A stretch of 64,000 nt of DNA from Brumimicrobium sp041655765 (GTDB taxonomy: Bacteria; Bacteroidota; Bacteroidia; Flavobacteriales_D; Crocinitomicaceae). Position numbers and translations under genes: made by a program. The notes below the pieces were generated by a model, which did no database searches, had not been told where the DNA came from, and saw only the letters and a list, made by a program, of their open reading frames with translations. Positions 49,887-59,959 of the stretch are shown here, one piece after another; within the stretch, counting starts at the first letter, position 1; every line of letters begins with the position of its first letter. The stretch is taken from NCBI GenBank assembly GCA_041655765.1, contig JBBAEU010000002.1, forward strand, positions 134,380 through 198,379, given 5' to 3'.

Positions 49887-51965
49887 ATGCATTTAAAACT
49901 TAAAGGAATCTTAGCAGTTATGGTTACATCAATGGCATTAGTTTCATGCACTGATAACAACCAAAAACAAGAAGATATGAATGATAAAACAGTAAATCAT
50001 GGAATTGATTTACATTATATGGATACAACTGTAAGTCCAAAAGAAGACTTCTATAATTATGTTAATGGTACATGGATGAAAGAGACTGAAATTCCAGCTG
50101 ATCAAAAATCTTGGGGTAGTTTCTTACTTCTTCGTAAAAACACAGATAAAGTGGTTTTAGGATTGTTAAATAAAGCAATCGAAAACAATCAATTTGAAGA
50201 AGGCTCAGATCAAGCAAAAGCAGTTGAATTGTTTCACTCTAAACTTGATACCAACAGAAGAGATGAAATCGGTCTTACACCATTATTAAAAAATCTGGAA
50301 ACAATTAACAGCATTACGGATTTAAACAGCTTACAAGAGGTCTTATCTGCAAATCCTATAACAATTTCAAATCCTTTCTTTAGTTTTTATGTTTCCCCTA
50401 AATTAGAGAATAGTAAAGTGAATGGGATAAGTTTAAATCCTGGTAGTCTTGGCTTGCCAGACAGAGACTATTATCTGAACGAAGGTGAAAAAGATGAAGA
50501 AATTCGTGAACAATATGTTGAGTATATCACTCAGGTTTACGGAATCGTATTTGAAAATAGCAATTCTGATGAAAATAGAGCAAAAGCAGAGGGAATATTG
50601 GCTTTAGAGAAACAATTGGCTGAACCAAGGTTAACAAAAGAAGAAAGAAGGAATGCGAATTTGCAAAATAATCCACGTACAATTAAGCAAATTTCTGTAT
50701 TAACTCCTGCTATAAATTGGGAAAAATGGATATCTTCTTTACCTCTTAAAGCAGATGTTGATACGATTTCGGTAGGTCAATTAAATTACATGAAAAGGTT
50801 AAATACAATTCTTAAAGATGCTGATATTGAAATAATTAAAGAGTTGTTGATTTGGCAAACAATAAATGAAGCAGCTGATTTATTGACATCAGACTTGGAA
50901 GATGCAAACTTCGATTTTTATAGTCGTAAGTTAAATGGAATCCCACAACCTCGCCCAGCTGATGAGAGAGCTTTATTAACTGTCAACAGAACTATTGGCG
51001 AGGCAATTGGAAAGATCTATGTAGCTGATCAATTTCCTGCTGAAGCCAAAGAAACAGCGATAGATATGGTTGAAAACATTAAGGAAACATTCAAAATACG
51101 CATTAGTAATTTGGATTGGATGACAGAAGAAACCAAAGAGAAAGCAATCGAAAAAGTAAATACTTTAATTGTTAAAATTGGTTACCCAGATGTATGGAAG
51201 GATTATTCTGGAATGGAAATTAATTCAGAAAACTCATATTATGAAAATATGTTAGCTGCCAATGAATGGAGAAGGAATTTCAATCTTTCAAAATATAATC
51301 AACCAGTTGATAAAAATGAATGGTTTATGAGTCCGCAAACTGTAAATGCTTACTATAATCCACAAGGGTGTGAGATTGTTTTTCCTGCTGCAATTTTGCA
51401 ACCTCCTTTCTTTGATTATAAAGCTGATGCCGCTGTTAATTTTGGAGGAATTGGTGCTGTGATTGGTCACGAAATCTCCCACGCTTTCGATGATAGCGGA
51501 GCTGAATTTGATGCTGAGGGAAATCTTAGAAATTGGTGGACAGATGTTGATAAAGAACAATTTAAAGAAAGAACGCAACAGTTAGCAGACTTTTATAGTA
51601 AAGTCGAGGTTGAAGAAGACATACATTTGAATGGTGAATTTACTTTAGGTGAAAACACAGCAGATTTAGGGGGTGTACTTTCTGCTTATTACGGATTACA
51701 ACGTCATTATGAATTTCATGAAAAGCCTGGGAAATTGGATGGATTTACACAAGAACAAAGATTCTTTATGTCTTGGGCTACAATTTGGAGGACAAAAACC
51801 CGACCAGAGGCTTTAAGAACGCAGATTATGACTGATCCGCATTCGCCTGGATATTATCGGGCATTTATGCCATTACAAAATGTTGATGAATGGTACAAGG
51901 CATTTGAAATTGAAGAGGGAGACGCTATGTATGTTGCTCCAGAGAAGAGAGTAAGGATTTGGTAA
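49887..51965 (+). CDS. M13-family (neprilysin/PepO-like) metallopeptidase, lipoprotein
   Basis: A 692-residue zinc endopeptidase. The signal peptide ends in the lipobox LVSC. The zinc motif HEISHAFDDSGAEFD is at 528-542, the third ligand lies in GENTADLGG (~587-595), and the substrate-binding NAYYNPQGCEIVFPAAILQP (~485-505) is present. All M13 hallmarks are complete, and the length (~690) is normal. It cleaves oligopeptides in the periplasm or at the surface. It lies 76 bp after the phosphopantetheinyl transferase gene without overlap and has no evident functional tie to it. Confidence 0.93.
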   Translation: MHLKLKGILAVMVTSMALVSCTDNNQKQEDMNDKTVNHGIDLHYMDTTVSPKEDFYNYVNGTWMKETEIPADQKSWGSFLLLRKNTDKVVLGLLNKAIENNQFEEGSDQAKAVELFHSKLDTNRRDEIGLTPLLKNLETINSITDLNSLQEVLSANPITISNPFFSFYVSPKLENSKVNGISLNPGSLGLPDRDYYLNEGEKDEEIREQYVEYITQVYGIVFENSNSDENRAKAEGILALEKQLAEPRLTKEERRNANLQNNPRTIKQISVLTPAINWEKWISSLPLKADVDTISVGQLNYMKRLNTILKDADIEIIKELLIWQTINEAADLLTSDLEDANFDFYSRKLNGIPQPRPADERALLTVNRTIGEAIGKIYVADQFPAEAKETAIDMVENIKETFKIRISNLDWMTEETKEKAIEKVNTLIVKIGYPDVWKDYSGMEINSENSYYENMLAANEWRRNFNLSKYNQPVDKNEWFMSPQTVNAYYNPQGCEIVFPAAILQPPFFDYKADAAVNFGGIGAVIGHEISHAFDDSGAEFDAEGNLRNWWTDVDKEQFKERTQQLADFYSKVEVEEDIHLNGEFTLGENTADLGGVLSAYYGLQRHYEFHEKPGKLDGFTQEQRFFMSWATIWRTKTRPEALRTQIMTDPHSPGYYRAFMPLQNVDEWYKAFEIEEGDAMYVAPEKRVRIW

Positions 51966-52073
51966 ACCAGTAAATACGTTAAATTTATAATAACTTAAAT
52001 TTATTTAAGACACCATTTGTAAAAAAAGTATTTTGGTACAGATATTGAATCTAATGCTTTAAAATAAAAAAAT

Positions 52074-52691
52074 ATGAAAATAATATTTACTTGGATTTTT
52101 GTTGCTGTTGGCGTTTCTACTTTTGCCCAAAAAGAGATGACTGCTTCTGAAATTCAATCTTTTAAGCAGAAAATTGAATCGGAAACTCAAAAGATTTCAA
52201 CTATACAAACGCAATTCGTGCAAACAAAACATTTATCATTTTTATCAAATGAAATTGAATCAAAAGGGAATATGTTTTTAAACTCAGATGGCACGTTAAA
52301 GTGGGAATATGTTTCGCCAAATAAATACAGTATTATTTTTCAGGATAATGCGATTTTTATTAATGACGGAGGTAAAAAATCATCTGTGAAAGGACAGGAT
52401 GTGTTTAAAAAAATAAATCACTTAATTTCAGGAAGTATAAGTGGGAAGTTGTTTAATGACAAGGAGTTTAAGATTCAGTACTTTAAAGATGGAAGCGATA
52501 TCTTTGTACAACTTCTTCCATCGGATAAAGCCCTTGAAAAATACATCAAAGAAGTTCACCTTTATTTCCCAAAATCAGAATCTACGGTTTCAAAAGTGAA
52601 GTTAATAGAGCCTTCTGAAGACTATACTTTTATCCAATTTGTAAACAAAAAGCTGAATGCACCCATCGATTCGAGTATTTTTAAGCATTAG
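52074..52691 (+). CDS. LolA-like carrier, pigment-cluster type
   Basis: A 205-residue periplasmic protein with signal peptide (ending STFAQ). The LolA-like pattern is clear: ISTIQTQFVQTKHLSFLSNE, ESKGNMFLNSDGTLKWEYVSPNKYS, NHLISGSISGKLF and YFPKSESTVSKVKLIEPSEDYT. Dedicated LolA homologs occur in aryl-polyene and flexirubin gene clusters, where they are thought to help move the lipid-like pigment to the outer membrane. The stop overlaps the next lipoprotein gene by 35 bp, so the two are made together. It marks the left edge of the cluster. Confidence 0.82.
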   Translation: MKIIFTWIFVAVGVSTFAQKEMTASEIQSFKQKIESETQKISTIQTQFVQTKHLSFLSNEIESKGNMFLNSDGTLKWEYVSPNKYSIIFQDNAIFINDGGKKSSVKGQDVFKKINHLISGSISGKLFNDKEFKIQYFKDGSDIFVQLLPSDKALEKYIKEVHLYFPKSESTVSKVKLIEPSEDYTFIQFVNKKLNAPIDSSIFKH

Positions 52692-53280
52692 TATTGGGCT
52701 TTTGTTATTATCCGCGTGCCAGTCGATTCGGGTTGCAGGAGAAAGTATCGAAAATCACCAAAAAGAATACACGATTTCTTATTTTAATGAAATTGGGGAA
52801 GAGTATATGTATAAAGCAAAAATTACTGCTTATGGGAATGATCTGAATGGGATTTTTGTTATAAAAAACTTAGATAAAAACCAAAAACGTACAGCTTTGT
52901 TATCCGATTTTGGCAATACAATTTTAGATATGGAATTGACACCCGATGAAACAATTATTCATTATGTTATCGACGATTTAGATAGAAAAATAATCCTCAA
53001 TCGTTTCAAAAAATACTTTCAATTGTTACTCCAATCAGATTACGTAGTTACTGCTGCCTTTCAATCAGAAGATGGTCGGATTTTAAAAAGTAAATTTCAA
53101 AAAAGACATATTTATTTAATGCTTAATGAAGAAGATCAATTAACTGTGTTAAAGCAATCAACAAAATATAAGGAAAAGGTCATTATTGATTATGACATAA
53201 AAGATGATTCCGCAAAGTCAATATTTTTCGAATCAAAAGAAATTCCTTTGAAGATTTGGTTAGAAAAGATAAAGATGTAA
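52657..53280 (+). CDS. Lipoprotein of unknown function, pigment-cluster type
   Basis: A 207-residue lipoprotein with lipobox LLSAC (signal ~1-20). The mature part shows ISYFNEIGEEYMYKAKITAYG, LNGIFVIKNL and a C-terminal KEKVIIDYDIKD. It is probably a beta-rich outer-membrane-facing protein, comparable to the small lipoproteins found beside LolA and the MMPL exporter in aryl-polyene clusters. It overlaps the LolA-like gene by 35 bp in another frame, an unusually long overlap that implies tight coupling. It converges with the ligase gene, 10 bp apart. Confidence 0.65.
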   Translation: MHPSIRVFLSISIGLLLLSACQSIRVAGESIENHQKEYTISYFNEIGEEYMYKAKITAYGNDLNGIFVIKNLDKNQKRTALLSDFGNTILDMELTPDETIIHYVIDDLDRKIILNRFKKYFQLLLQSDYVVTAAFQSEDGRILKSKFQKRHIYLMLNEEDQLTVLKQSTKYKEKVIIDYDIKDDSAKSIFFESKEIPLKIWLEKIKM

Positions 53281-53290
53281 AACAACGGCA

Positions 53291-54589
53291 TTAAAAGTTA
53301 GCTTTTCTCCTGTCAACTACCCATCGGGGTTTACGACTATTGTCAGCCATTTTTAATCGCCTAATTTCATCTACCGTAGAAAGGTTTATTTCTGGAATTA
53401 CGCGGATTTTACTTTGAAACTTCTCTTTAATTTTATCAATTAGCGTAGCTGAAACATCTTCACAAGCTATTTTAACGATGACATTGTCTGTGTTGATGTC
53501 TGTTGTTTCTAAAAGGACCAAATGTTCATCAATTTCTTCGAAACTGTTTAAAATATTGTGAATTGCAGGTGGATAAAGTGTTGTCCCTTTGTATTTAATC
53601 ATTTGTTTGGAACGACCAACAACAGGTCCAACGCGATACGTATTTCTTCCACATGAACAAGGAGAATCGTCAATTTTTAATAAATCTCCTGTTTTAAAGC
53701 GCACCAAAGGTAAGGCTTCAACACCCAATGTCGTAATTGTTAATTCTCCAATCTCTCCGTGCGGAACAGGTTGATTGTTTTCATCTAAAAGTTCGGTTAT
53801 GATTAATTCTGGATGATGATGTCCTCCTTTTTGAATTTTACATTCAGTAAATGCAGTACTCATTTCCGTAGATGCATAGGTTGAGTATAGTTCAATGTCC
53901 CATTTTTCTTTTATTCGTTTGGTTAATGATGATGGTTCGAAATCTTGCTCTCTAAGCACTTCGCCTATACAAATGGCTCCTTTTACGCTTGTTTCGGATA
54001 GATTTATATTGTTTTCTTCAGCGTAGTGAATCAATTTAAGTAGAAAAGAAGGTACTGCAATTAAGTAGGTTGGATTGTTGTTTATGATTGACTCCCATTG
54101 CAAGGCAGGGATTCCCGCTCCAACCCTTATCACAGAAGCACCTAATTTTCTCAATCCTAAAAAATAAGCCAATCCTGCCATAAAACGGCGGTCCATGGTT
54201 GTCATTAATTGCACTTTATCCTCTTTTGTAATTCCTGCACAAGCAAATGAAATGGCTTCATTGTATGCCAAGCGATCTAAATCTGCATCTGTTATACCAA
54301 AATTAACAGGATTTCCAGTTGTGCCAGAAGTACTTGCATAATCTATGATTTTCGTTGAAGAAACACAGAAAAAATCATCATTATATTGCTGTAAATCGTC
54401 TTTTGTAGTCACAGGAAGTTGCGTTAAATCATTTAAAGTACTTATTGTTGAGATGTCGAGGTTGTTTTCTTCAAAAATACGCATGTAATAAGGCGAGTAT
54501 TTGGCAACATATTGCAATTGCTTCCTAAGCATTTCTTCTTGAAAAGATTTTATCTCTTCCCTTGATTTTGTTTCTATTTCTGGTATCAT
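53291..54589 (-). CDS. PaaK-like adenylate-forming ligase
   Basis: A 432-residue member of the phenylacetate-CoA ligase-like ANL family. The P-loop is YASTSGTTGNP (~84-94). YSTYASTEMSTAF gives the acyl/adenine motif, LVRFKTGDLLKIDDSPCSCGRN gives the hinge with a Cys pair typical of PaaK homologs, and the C-terminal lid ends KMADNSRKPRW. It activates an aromatic or fatty acid as AMP ester and passes it to CoA or an acyl carrier protein. In flexirubin/aryl-polyene clusters such an enzyme loads the aryl starter. It overlaps the C45-type gene by 4 bp. Confidence 0.85.
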   Translation of the reverse strand: MIPEIETKSREEIKSFQEEMLRKQLQYVAKYSPYYMRIFEENNLDISTISTLNDLTQLPVTTKDDLQQYNDDFFCVSSTKIIDYASTSGTTGNPVNFGITDADLDRLAYNEAISFACAGITKEDKVQLMTTMDRRFMAGLAYFLGLRKLGASVIRVGAGIPALQWESIINNNPTYLIAVPSFLLKLIHYAEENNINLSETSVKGAICIGEVLREQDFEPSSLTKRIKEKWDIELYSTYASTEMSTAFTECKIQKGGHHHPELIITELLDENNQPVPHGEIGELTITTLGVEALPLVRFKTGDLLKIDDSPCSCGRNTYRVGPVVGRSKQMIKYKGTTLYPPAIHNILNSFEEIDEHLVLLETTDINTDNVIVKIACEDVSATLIDKIKEKFQSKIRVIPEINLSTVDEIRRLKMADNSRKPRWVVDRRKANF

Positions 54590-56271
54590 CTTGCCTTTCT
54601 CTTCGATTTTTTTAACATTTTACTGATTTGTTCAGAATCTGGTAATGTTGTTACTTCTTTTGTTAATGCTTTTTTAAAACATTCAGCTGCTTCTGCATAT
54701 TGTTTTGATTTATAATAGAGCATTCCCGCTTTGTAATGAACAATCCATAAATTAGGATTTAATGCACGATAATCGGATACAATCTTCTCATCAAATGTAA
54801 AAACTTTACTTTCATCAGCTAACATTTTGTCAATTATTCTGTCTTGAACTCTGTATTCTTCATACCTTTTAAATGTTTCAGAATGTACAAAGTTATCTTC
54901 TTCAATAGTCAAAGAGTCGATATGCAAAGGTTTGTACTTCGTTGTTCTGTTTTCGTCAAAAATTTCATTCAAATTATAACCTGTAAACGAACCGAGCTGG
55001 TATGGATTTGAAGAAACCCACATTATTCCTTGTTCAGGTTTAAAAACAACGCCATGATGAGCAATTAATTGATTCAATGCTTTTTCATTTCCATAACCAA
55101 TTTCCAAATCTTTTAATCCTTCTTTGTTTCGAAGAATATCTACCATACTTTCTGGATTTACTTTTGGAACATCATCAATTAATTCATTCATTCTATCAAA
55201 TCGATATTGAGAATGACTGTTTACAATGGCGTCTTGATTGCGTTTGTCTTTTTTATAAGGTTTACTTTGAAAATGGTTTGAACACACCAATCGATTGTTT
55301 ATTACTTCGTAAACACCGAAATTTTTGGGTGACATTTCGATTATAACTGCCTTTTTGTCGTTTGCGCTTCCAATCATCAGTGCTTCAGATACAAAAACTT
55401 CACTTTTTGAGGCAATTTCAATTGCTTCGTCTATGTTGGATGCATATTGTAAAATGGTTCTTGCTACAACGGAAATAGGTTCTTTTGCTTTCCAAGGGAT
55501 TTTTGATTTTCCAGCATTCATCGTAACAGTTAATCCTTCTTTGTTCATCCCTGAGACTACACCCAAAAATCCTGGCCAAGAAACGGATGCAAAAGGAATT
55601 CCTTTATCTGGTTTAACGAAATAAATGATTTTATTTTCAGCAAATTCGTCGCCGACATAAAAGTCTAAATTTCGTCCGATTATCATAGAACCATCTTCTG
55701 TTTCATCGCCCCAAAGTGCAGCAGAAGTACAATCCAACATATTCATGTCTAAAAGTGCGTGACCAATATCATGCGCAGCGTGTAAATATAAACTTCTTGT
55801 ATATGAATTGGCAACGAAGTTATACTTATCGGAAGCAAATCGTGATTGTCCCCAAATCTCAGCTTTAAACTCTTCGGGTATGTATTTATACATTTTACGA
55901 TTGTACCATCTGACGTATTTGAGAATGCGCATACGTTTTTTTTCTTCAGGTATAAAGTCATCTATCTTACTTAAAAAAATATCTTCTTGTTTGTTCATCA
56001 AAGAATCGGTTAAAGCACCAATGATTAAACCACGTTCAACAGGATTCCCTTCCACATAAGTTTCCCACTGACCGTATTTATTTTTAATCAAGAAGTTTTT
56101 GTTAAACGTAAATAAGCTATCGTTGAGTTTTGTGATTTGTGGTCGAACAGTATCGTAATTCGTTAAGTCAGGACGATTTTCTAGTGACTTCCGGATGCCA
56201 ATGCTACAAGAATTGAGAGCAAAAAGTACAACCAAACTGCATAAAAGTGAAGAAAATCTATTTCGATTCAT
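54586..56271 (-). CDS. C45-type (penicillin acyltransferase-like) N-terminal nucleophile lipoprotein with TPR
   Basis: A 561-residue protein. The signal peptide ends in the lipobox ALNSC (C22), so it is membrane-anchored. Residues ~60-175 would be the propeptide. LDCTSAALWG (C181) supplies the N-terminal nucleophile cysteine exposed by self-cleavage, followed by GSMIIGRNLDFYVGDEF, a typical Ntn-hydrolase (acyl-CoA:6-APA acyltransferase / bile salt hydrolase-like) core to ~430. A TPR-like C-terminus (~505-555; LWIVHYKAGMLYYKSKQYAEAAECFKKAL) may bind a partner. In this cluster it could attach or hydrolyse an acyl group of the pigment. It lies between the ligase and the exporter gene. Confidence 0.8.
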   Translation of the reverse strand: MNRNRFSSLLCSLVVLFALNSCSIGIRKSLENRPDLTNYDTVRPQITKLNDSLFTFNKNFLIKNKYGQWETYVEGNPVERGLIIGALTDSLMNKQEDIFLSKIDDFIPEEKKRMRILKYVRWYNRKMYKYIPEEFKAEIWGQSRFASDKYNFVANSYTRSLYLHAAHDIGHALLDMNMLDCTSAALWGDETEDGSMIIGRNLDFYVGDEFAENKIIYFVKPDKGIPFASVSWPGFLGVVSGMNKEGLTVTMNAGKSKIPWKAKEPISVVARTILQYASNIDEAIEIASKSEVFVSEALMIGSANDKKAVIIEMSPKNFGVYEVINNRLVCSNHFQSKPYKKDKRNQDAIVNSHSQYRFDRMNELIDDVPKVNPESMVDILRNKEGLKDLEIGYGNEKALNQLIAHHGVVFKPEQGIMWVSSNPYQLGSFTGYNLNEIFDENRTTKYKPLHIDSLTIEEDNFVHSETFKRYEEYRVQDRIIDKMLADESKVFTFDEKIVSDYRALNPNLWIVHYKAGMLYYKSKQYAEAAECFKKALTKEVTTLPDSEQISKMLKKSKRKAR

Positions 56272-56279
56272 GTTGATTT

Positions 56280-59200
56280 TTATTGATTATAATCGCTTTT
56301 TTTAAGCATTGTGAAAAGAGGTCTTTTGGTGTCAACTACATAGCCAAATGTAACAATAAAATCTAAATTTATTGAGGGGGAACAAACAACAATCAACATA
56401 ATTTTATTTTTAGTCAATATTTCTGTCAATATTTCTTCACCTATTTCTGTAGAAAGAATCAATGTATTGATTTCGTCAACGATAGGCGAGGACACGTATT
56501 CTATTTTTCTTTTCTTTAATAGATAACTTTGCTGTGCTACTTTTCTTTTTTCTTCGTCTTTGATAAAACTATATACTTTTCTTCGTTGCTTTTGTAAGGT
56601 AAGCATTAGGTCCCAAACTCCATAATCATTACCAATTCGAAGGATAGAGATTTTATCTTTAAGAAGGAAGTTTGTTTGATGATACATTGTTTTGTTTGCT
56701 TCAAATTCTGTTAAAGCAGCTTTTTCTATTTCTGGAATTTTATATATGAAATTGAGTCTGATTTTTTGTTTGAAGTAGTTTTCATCTTCAAGTTCATAGC
56801 GTAACTCTTGGAATCTATTTTTGAAGCCCGAACTTACTTTATTTACATCCGATTTCAACGCTTTTGGGTCGAACTTTCCTTGTTTAGAAATATTGATTCT
56901 TTTTCCAATTTCTAATGTATGAATTCCATCAAAAATAATAAAATCGCCTTTTGGTAAAAGGTTGAAATTGCCATGTATATAGACTGGGACGATATCAATA
57001 TTATATTTTTCAGCAAGATAGAAAGCACCTTTATGGAATCGACCAATCGCCCCTGTAGATGAACGTGTTCCTTCGGGGAAAACGACCAAAATGTTGTGAT
57101 TGTTGATGGATTCTACTATTTCCTCCGCATTTTCACTAAATCCTTGGGAAGTTGGGAAATATCCAGCCGTACGAATTGCTTTTCCAAAAATAGGAGAGTG
57201 ATATACCCAATCGTTAACCATAAAAAACGTGTTTGCTCTAATAAATCCTAAGGATAAAGTATCTAAGAAAGATGAATGGTTTGCAATTATAATGGCAGGT
57301 TTTTCAAAAGTTTCGTTGTTTGGATTTCTAACTTTATTATGCGTTTTAAAGTTTGAATGTAGAACTGATATATTAAAAGAAGAAATAATCTTTCGAAGCA
57401 ATTTGTTTTTTTTCTCTTTTTTAAAAGGTAGAATTGGATAAAAAATCAAAGCACAAAGCGAGATAAATAAACTTCCACCTCCGAAATATGAGAATGAAAG
57501 GATGGCTGATATAAATAGTCTTAGACTGATTGGTGATTTCCCTTTACTTGGTCTTGATTCAATAAAAAACTTGAATAAGATTGGATAAAAAGTAAATGTA
57601 ATAAACATGGCGGAAAGAATCCCAATAAAAGAAATCCACGAAATAGATAACAATGCTGGGTGCTTTGCAAAAATCAATGCGCCAATAGATAATAGTGTAG
57701 TTAATACCGCCAGAATGATGGAAGTCCTGTATGTATTTAATTCATTAACTCCAGTTGTGTATTTTTTCTGCATTCCGCTTGTCATGAAAATACTAAAATC
57801 AAGGCTAATTCCTAATACAAGTGTTGTAACAATACTACTAAAAATGTTTAATTCCAATCCGAACAAATAAACAAACCCTGTGGTAACGATTCCCGTTAAA
57901 ACAATCGGTGTAAGCGCCAATAAAGCTAATTCTATTCTTTTGAAATAAATCAAGAGAATAATAAAAACGGCAACGAATGAATAGTTGATTAAATTCCTAA
58001 AATCGGTTCCTATTTGTCCTAAGAACTGTTCGTTCAGATGTTTTCGATCGATTGGAAGCACATTTTCTTCTTCTAATTCATGGATGATTTCATCTTTGTG
58101 CTCTGAATCGGTTTTAATAATTGTTGAAAGCGTTATAAATCCATCTTTTTCGATGTAAAATTCATTAAGAGGGAGCGGACTAATTTCTTGGTATTCAGCG
58201 ATTGATAAGTAGGAATGTTTTTTTGTGATTAATTCAGAAAATCCTGAAAAAGCACTTTCGTTAAATCCTAACTTTATTGCGGCTTGGTTGATTCGATAAA
58301 TGGTTGAGTCGGACTTATTTTCCCAAAAGTTGTTCCATTGATTAATCTTTTCTTCTTGTTGTTTTTGAGAAAGAAAGAAAGCTCCAATCGAATTGTAATC
58401 TTCAATTTTTCTTTTTTCTAATAATTCGGATAGATGTTTTTCAATTTCAGTATTTTTTTGGATGATTTCTGCTGAATCGTTTCCATAAATTGATAAGTAA
58501 ATGCTGTTTGAACCAATGCTACCTAAATTTTCCAACTGTTTTTCAGATTTCCTCATGGCTTCGGGTACAAAGTTCAAATCGGCAATATTATTGTTGAATT
58601 TTACTTTTAAAAATGTAAATAAACCGAGAATGATTGCAAGGATAGTTAGTCCAATTATAATATTGTTCTTTTCAAATTGATACGCACCAATTCGGTCAAT
58701 GACTGTCTCATTTTTCTGACCTTTTGGTTTAAAAATATGAGGAATAATAATTAACGCGACAAATGAAGATGAAAGTACGCTGATTGCTGCAAAAACGCCT
58801 AAATCTTGTAAAACTTCTGATTGTACAAACAGTAAGCAAAGAAAGGCTACTGAAGTTGTTGTGCTACAACCAATCAAAGGGGATGTAATTGTTTTATAAA
58901 GGTTTTCTATATCTGGATTTTCCCGATAATGTGTAACGACATGAATTGAATAGTCGAGCGTTACACTCAACAAAATCGCTCCGATACTAATTGAAATTGC
59001 TGAAATACTTGGCGTTATAAAATAAAGAACTGTCAAAGCAAATGCTGCTCCACAAACTGCAGGAATAAATAAAATTATGGGAATGTGTAATTTTCGATAA
59101 AACAAGACCAAGATGAACATTAATACCGAAACCGAAACAAGAATGGTACTTTGAATATCTTTTTTGATTTGATCGGCATTGGCTAAGGCGATAAATGGAG

Positions 59201-59957
59201 CACCAAAATAACTGATAGAGATTTCACCTTGAAATTCATTGTTAATGTTTTCTTGGTAATCATACATTTTATTAACCCAAAATTCATTAGATTTTGAGTC
59301 TGTACCTGGAAATGTAGGCGTAATAAAAAGTAGAATGGTTAAACTATCTGTGGAAGAAACAAAACCATTATGAAGAATAAAATCACTGGAAACACCTAAT
59401 TCTCTCAATTTGTTAAGACCAATAAAAGAAATTCCCAAAGGGTCTTTTAGAATAAACTCTCTTGCAACAATTCCTGTGGGAGAAATAAGTGTATTATAAC
59501 TATTTTGGATGATTTTTTCGATGCTATCTTTTGACAATTTTTGTTCAATTTTCACATAATCTTCCTTGTCTAAAAACAACGGGTTGTTGTTATATACAAA
59601 ACCAAAAACGTCATCAATCTTAGAGTCGTCAACAACACCTTGAATATCTGTGAAATAACTCGAGTCTTGGTAAAGAGAATCTAGTAGCATGTTGGCAACT
59701 ACAGGCAGTTTTTCAACCAAAGAGTCGTGTTCTGCTTTGAGCATAACAGTAACTTTATCTGAAAAGTTCAGTTGTCCCATTACCTTGGCTATGTCATCAT
59801 TTTTCTCGCCCTTTGGTAATATTTTGGTAATATCTTCATCAAAACTAATTTTTGTAGCTGTATAAATGGTTGAACCAACAAACAAAAGAAAAAGGAGTCC
59901 AAATAAAAGTTTATTTTTCTGAATTAAATAATATAAACGAATAAAGATGCTGGCCAT
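56280..59957 (-). CDS. MMPL/RND exporter fused to PlsC-type acyltransferase and Rossmann-like tail
   Basis: A 1225-residue inner-membrane protein. Residues 1-~790 form a two-lobed RND/MMPL transporter with 12 helices: ISAISISIGAILLSVTLDYSIHV in the first lobe and NIFSSIVTTLVLGISLDFSIFM in the second. After a hydrophobic link, residues ~880-1020 are a PlsC acyltransferase with IANHSSFLDTL (HX4D, ~893-898) and FPEGTRSSTGAIGRFHKGAF. The last ~180 residues (ISILRIGNDYGVWDLMLTLQKQRRKVYSF) look like a decayed methyltransferase-type Rossmann fold lacking the GxGxG. It probably moves the pigment or its lipid form across the membrane and acylates it. It follows the GT2 gene by 2 bp. Confidence 0.85.
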   Translation of the reverse strand: MASIFIRLYYLIQKNKLLFGLLFLLFVGSTIYTATKISFDEDITKILPKGEKNDDIAKVMGQLNFSDKVTVMLKAEHDSLVEKLPVVANMLLDSLYQDSSYFTDIQGVVDDSKIDDVFGFVYNNNPLFLDKEDYVKIEQKLSKDSIEKIIQNSYNTLISPTGIVAREFILKDPLGISFIGLNKLRELGVSSDFILHNGFVSSTDSLTILLFITPTFPGTDSKSNEFWVNKMYDYQENINNEFQGEISISYFGAPFIALANADQIKKDIQSTILVSVSVLMFILVLFYRKLHIPIILFIPAVCGAAFALTVLYFITPSISAISISIGAILLSVTLDYSIHVVTHYRENPDIENLYKTITSPLIGCSTTTSVAFLCLLFVQSEVLQDLGVFAAISVLSSSFVALIIIPHIFKPKGQKNETVIDRIGAYQFEKNNIIIGLTILAIILGLFTFLKVKFNNNIADLNFVPEAMRKSEKQLENLGSIGSNSIYLSIYGNDSAEIIQKNTEIEKHLSELLEKRKIEDYNSIGAFFLSQKQQEEKINQWNNFWENKSDSTIYRINQAAIKLGFNESAFSGFSELITKKHSYLSIAEYQEISPLPLNEFYIEKDGFITLSTIIKTDSEHKDEIIHELEEENVLPIDRKHLNEQFLGQIGTDFRNLINYSFVAVFIILLIYFKRIELALLALTPIVLTGIVTTGFVYLFGLELNIFSSIVTTLVLGISLDFSIFMTSGMQKKYTTGVNELNTYRTSIILAVLTTLLSIGALIFAKHPALLSISWISFIGILSAMFITFTFYPILFKFFIESRPSKGKSPISLRLFISAILSFSYFGGGSLFISLCALIFYPILPFKKEKKNKLLRKIISSFNISVLHSNFKTHNKVRNPNNETFEKPAIIIANHSSFLDTLSLGFIRANTFFMVNDWVYHSPIFGKAIRTAGYFPTSQGFSENAEEIVESINNHNILVVFPEGTRSSTGAIGRFHKGAFYLAEKYNIDIVPVYIHGNFNLLPKGDFIIFDGIHTLEIGKRINISKQGKFDPKALKSDVNKVSSGFKNRFQELRYELEDENYFKQKIRLNFIYKIPEIEKAALTEFEANKTMYHQTNFLLKDKISILRIGNDYGVWDLMLTLQKQRRKVYSFIKDEEKRKVAQQSYLLKKRKIEYVSSPIVDEINTLILSTEIGEEILTEILTKNKIMLIVVCSPSINLDFIVTFGYVVDTKRPLFTMLKKSDYNQ

Positions 59958-59959
59958 TT

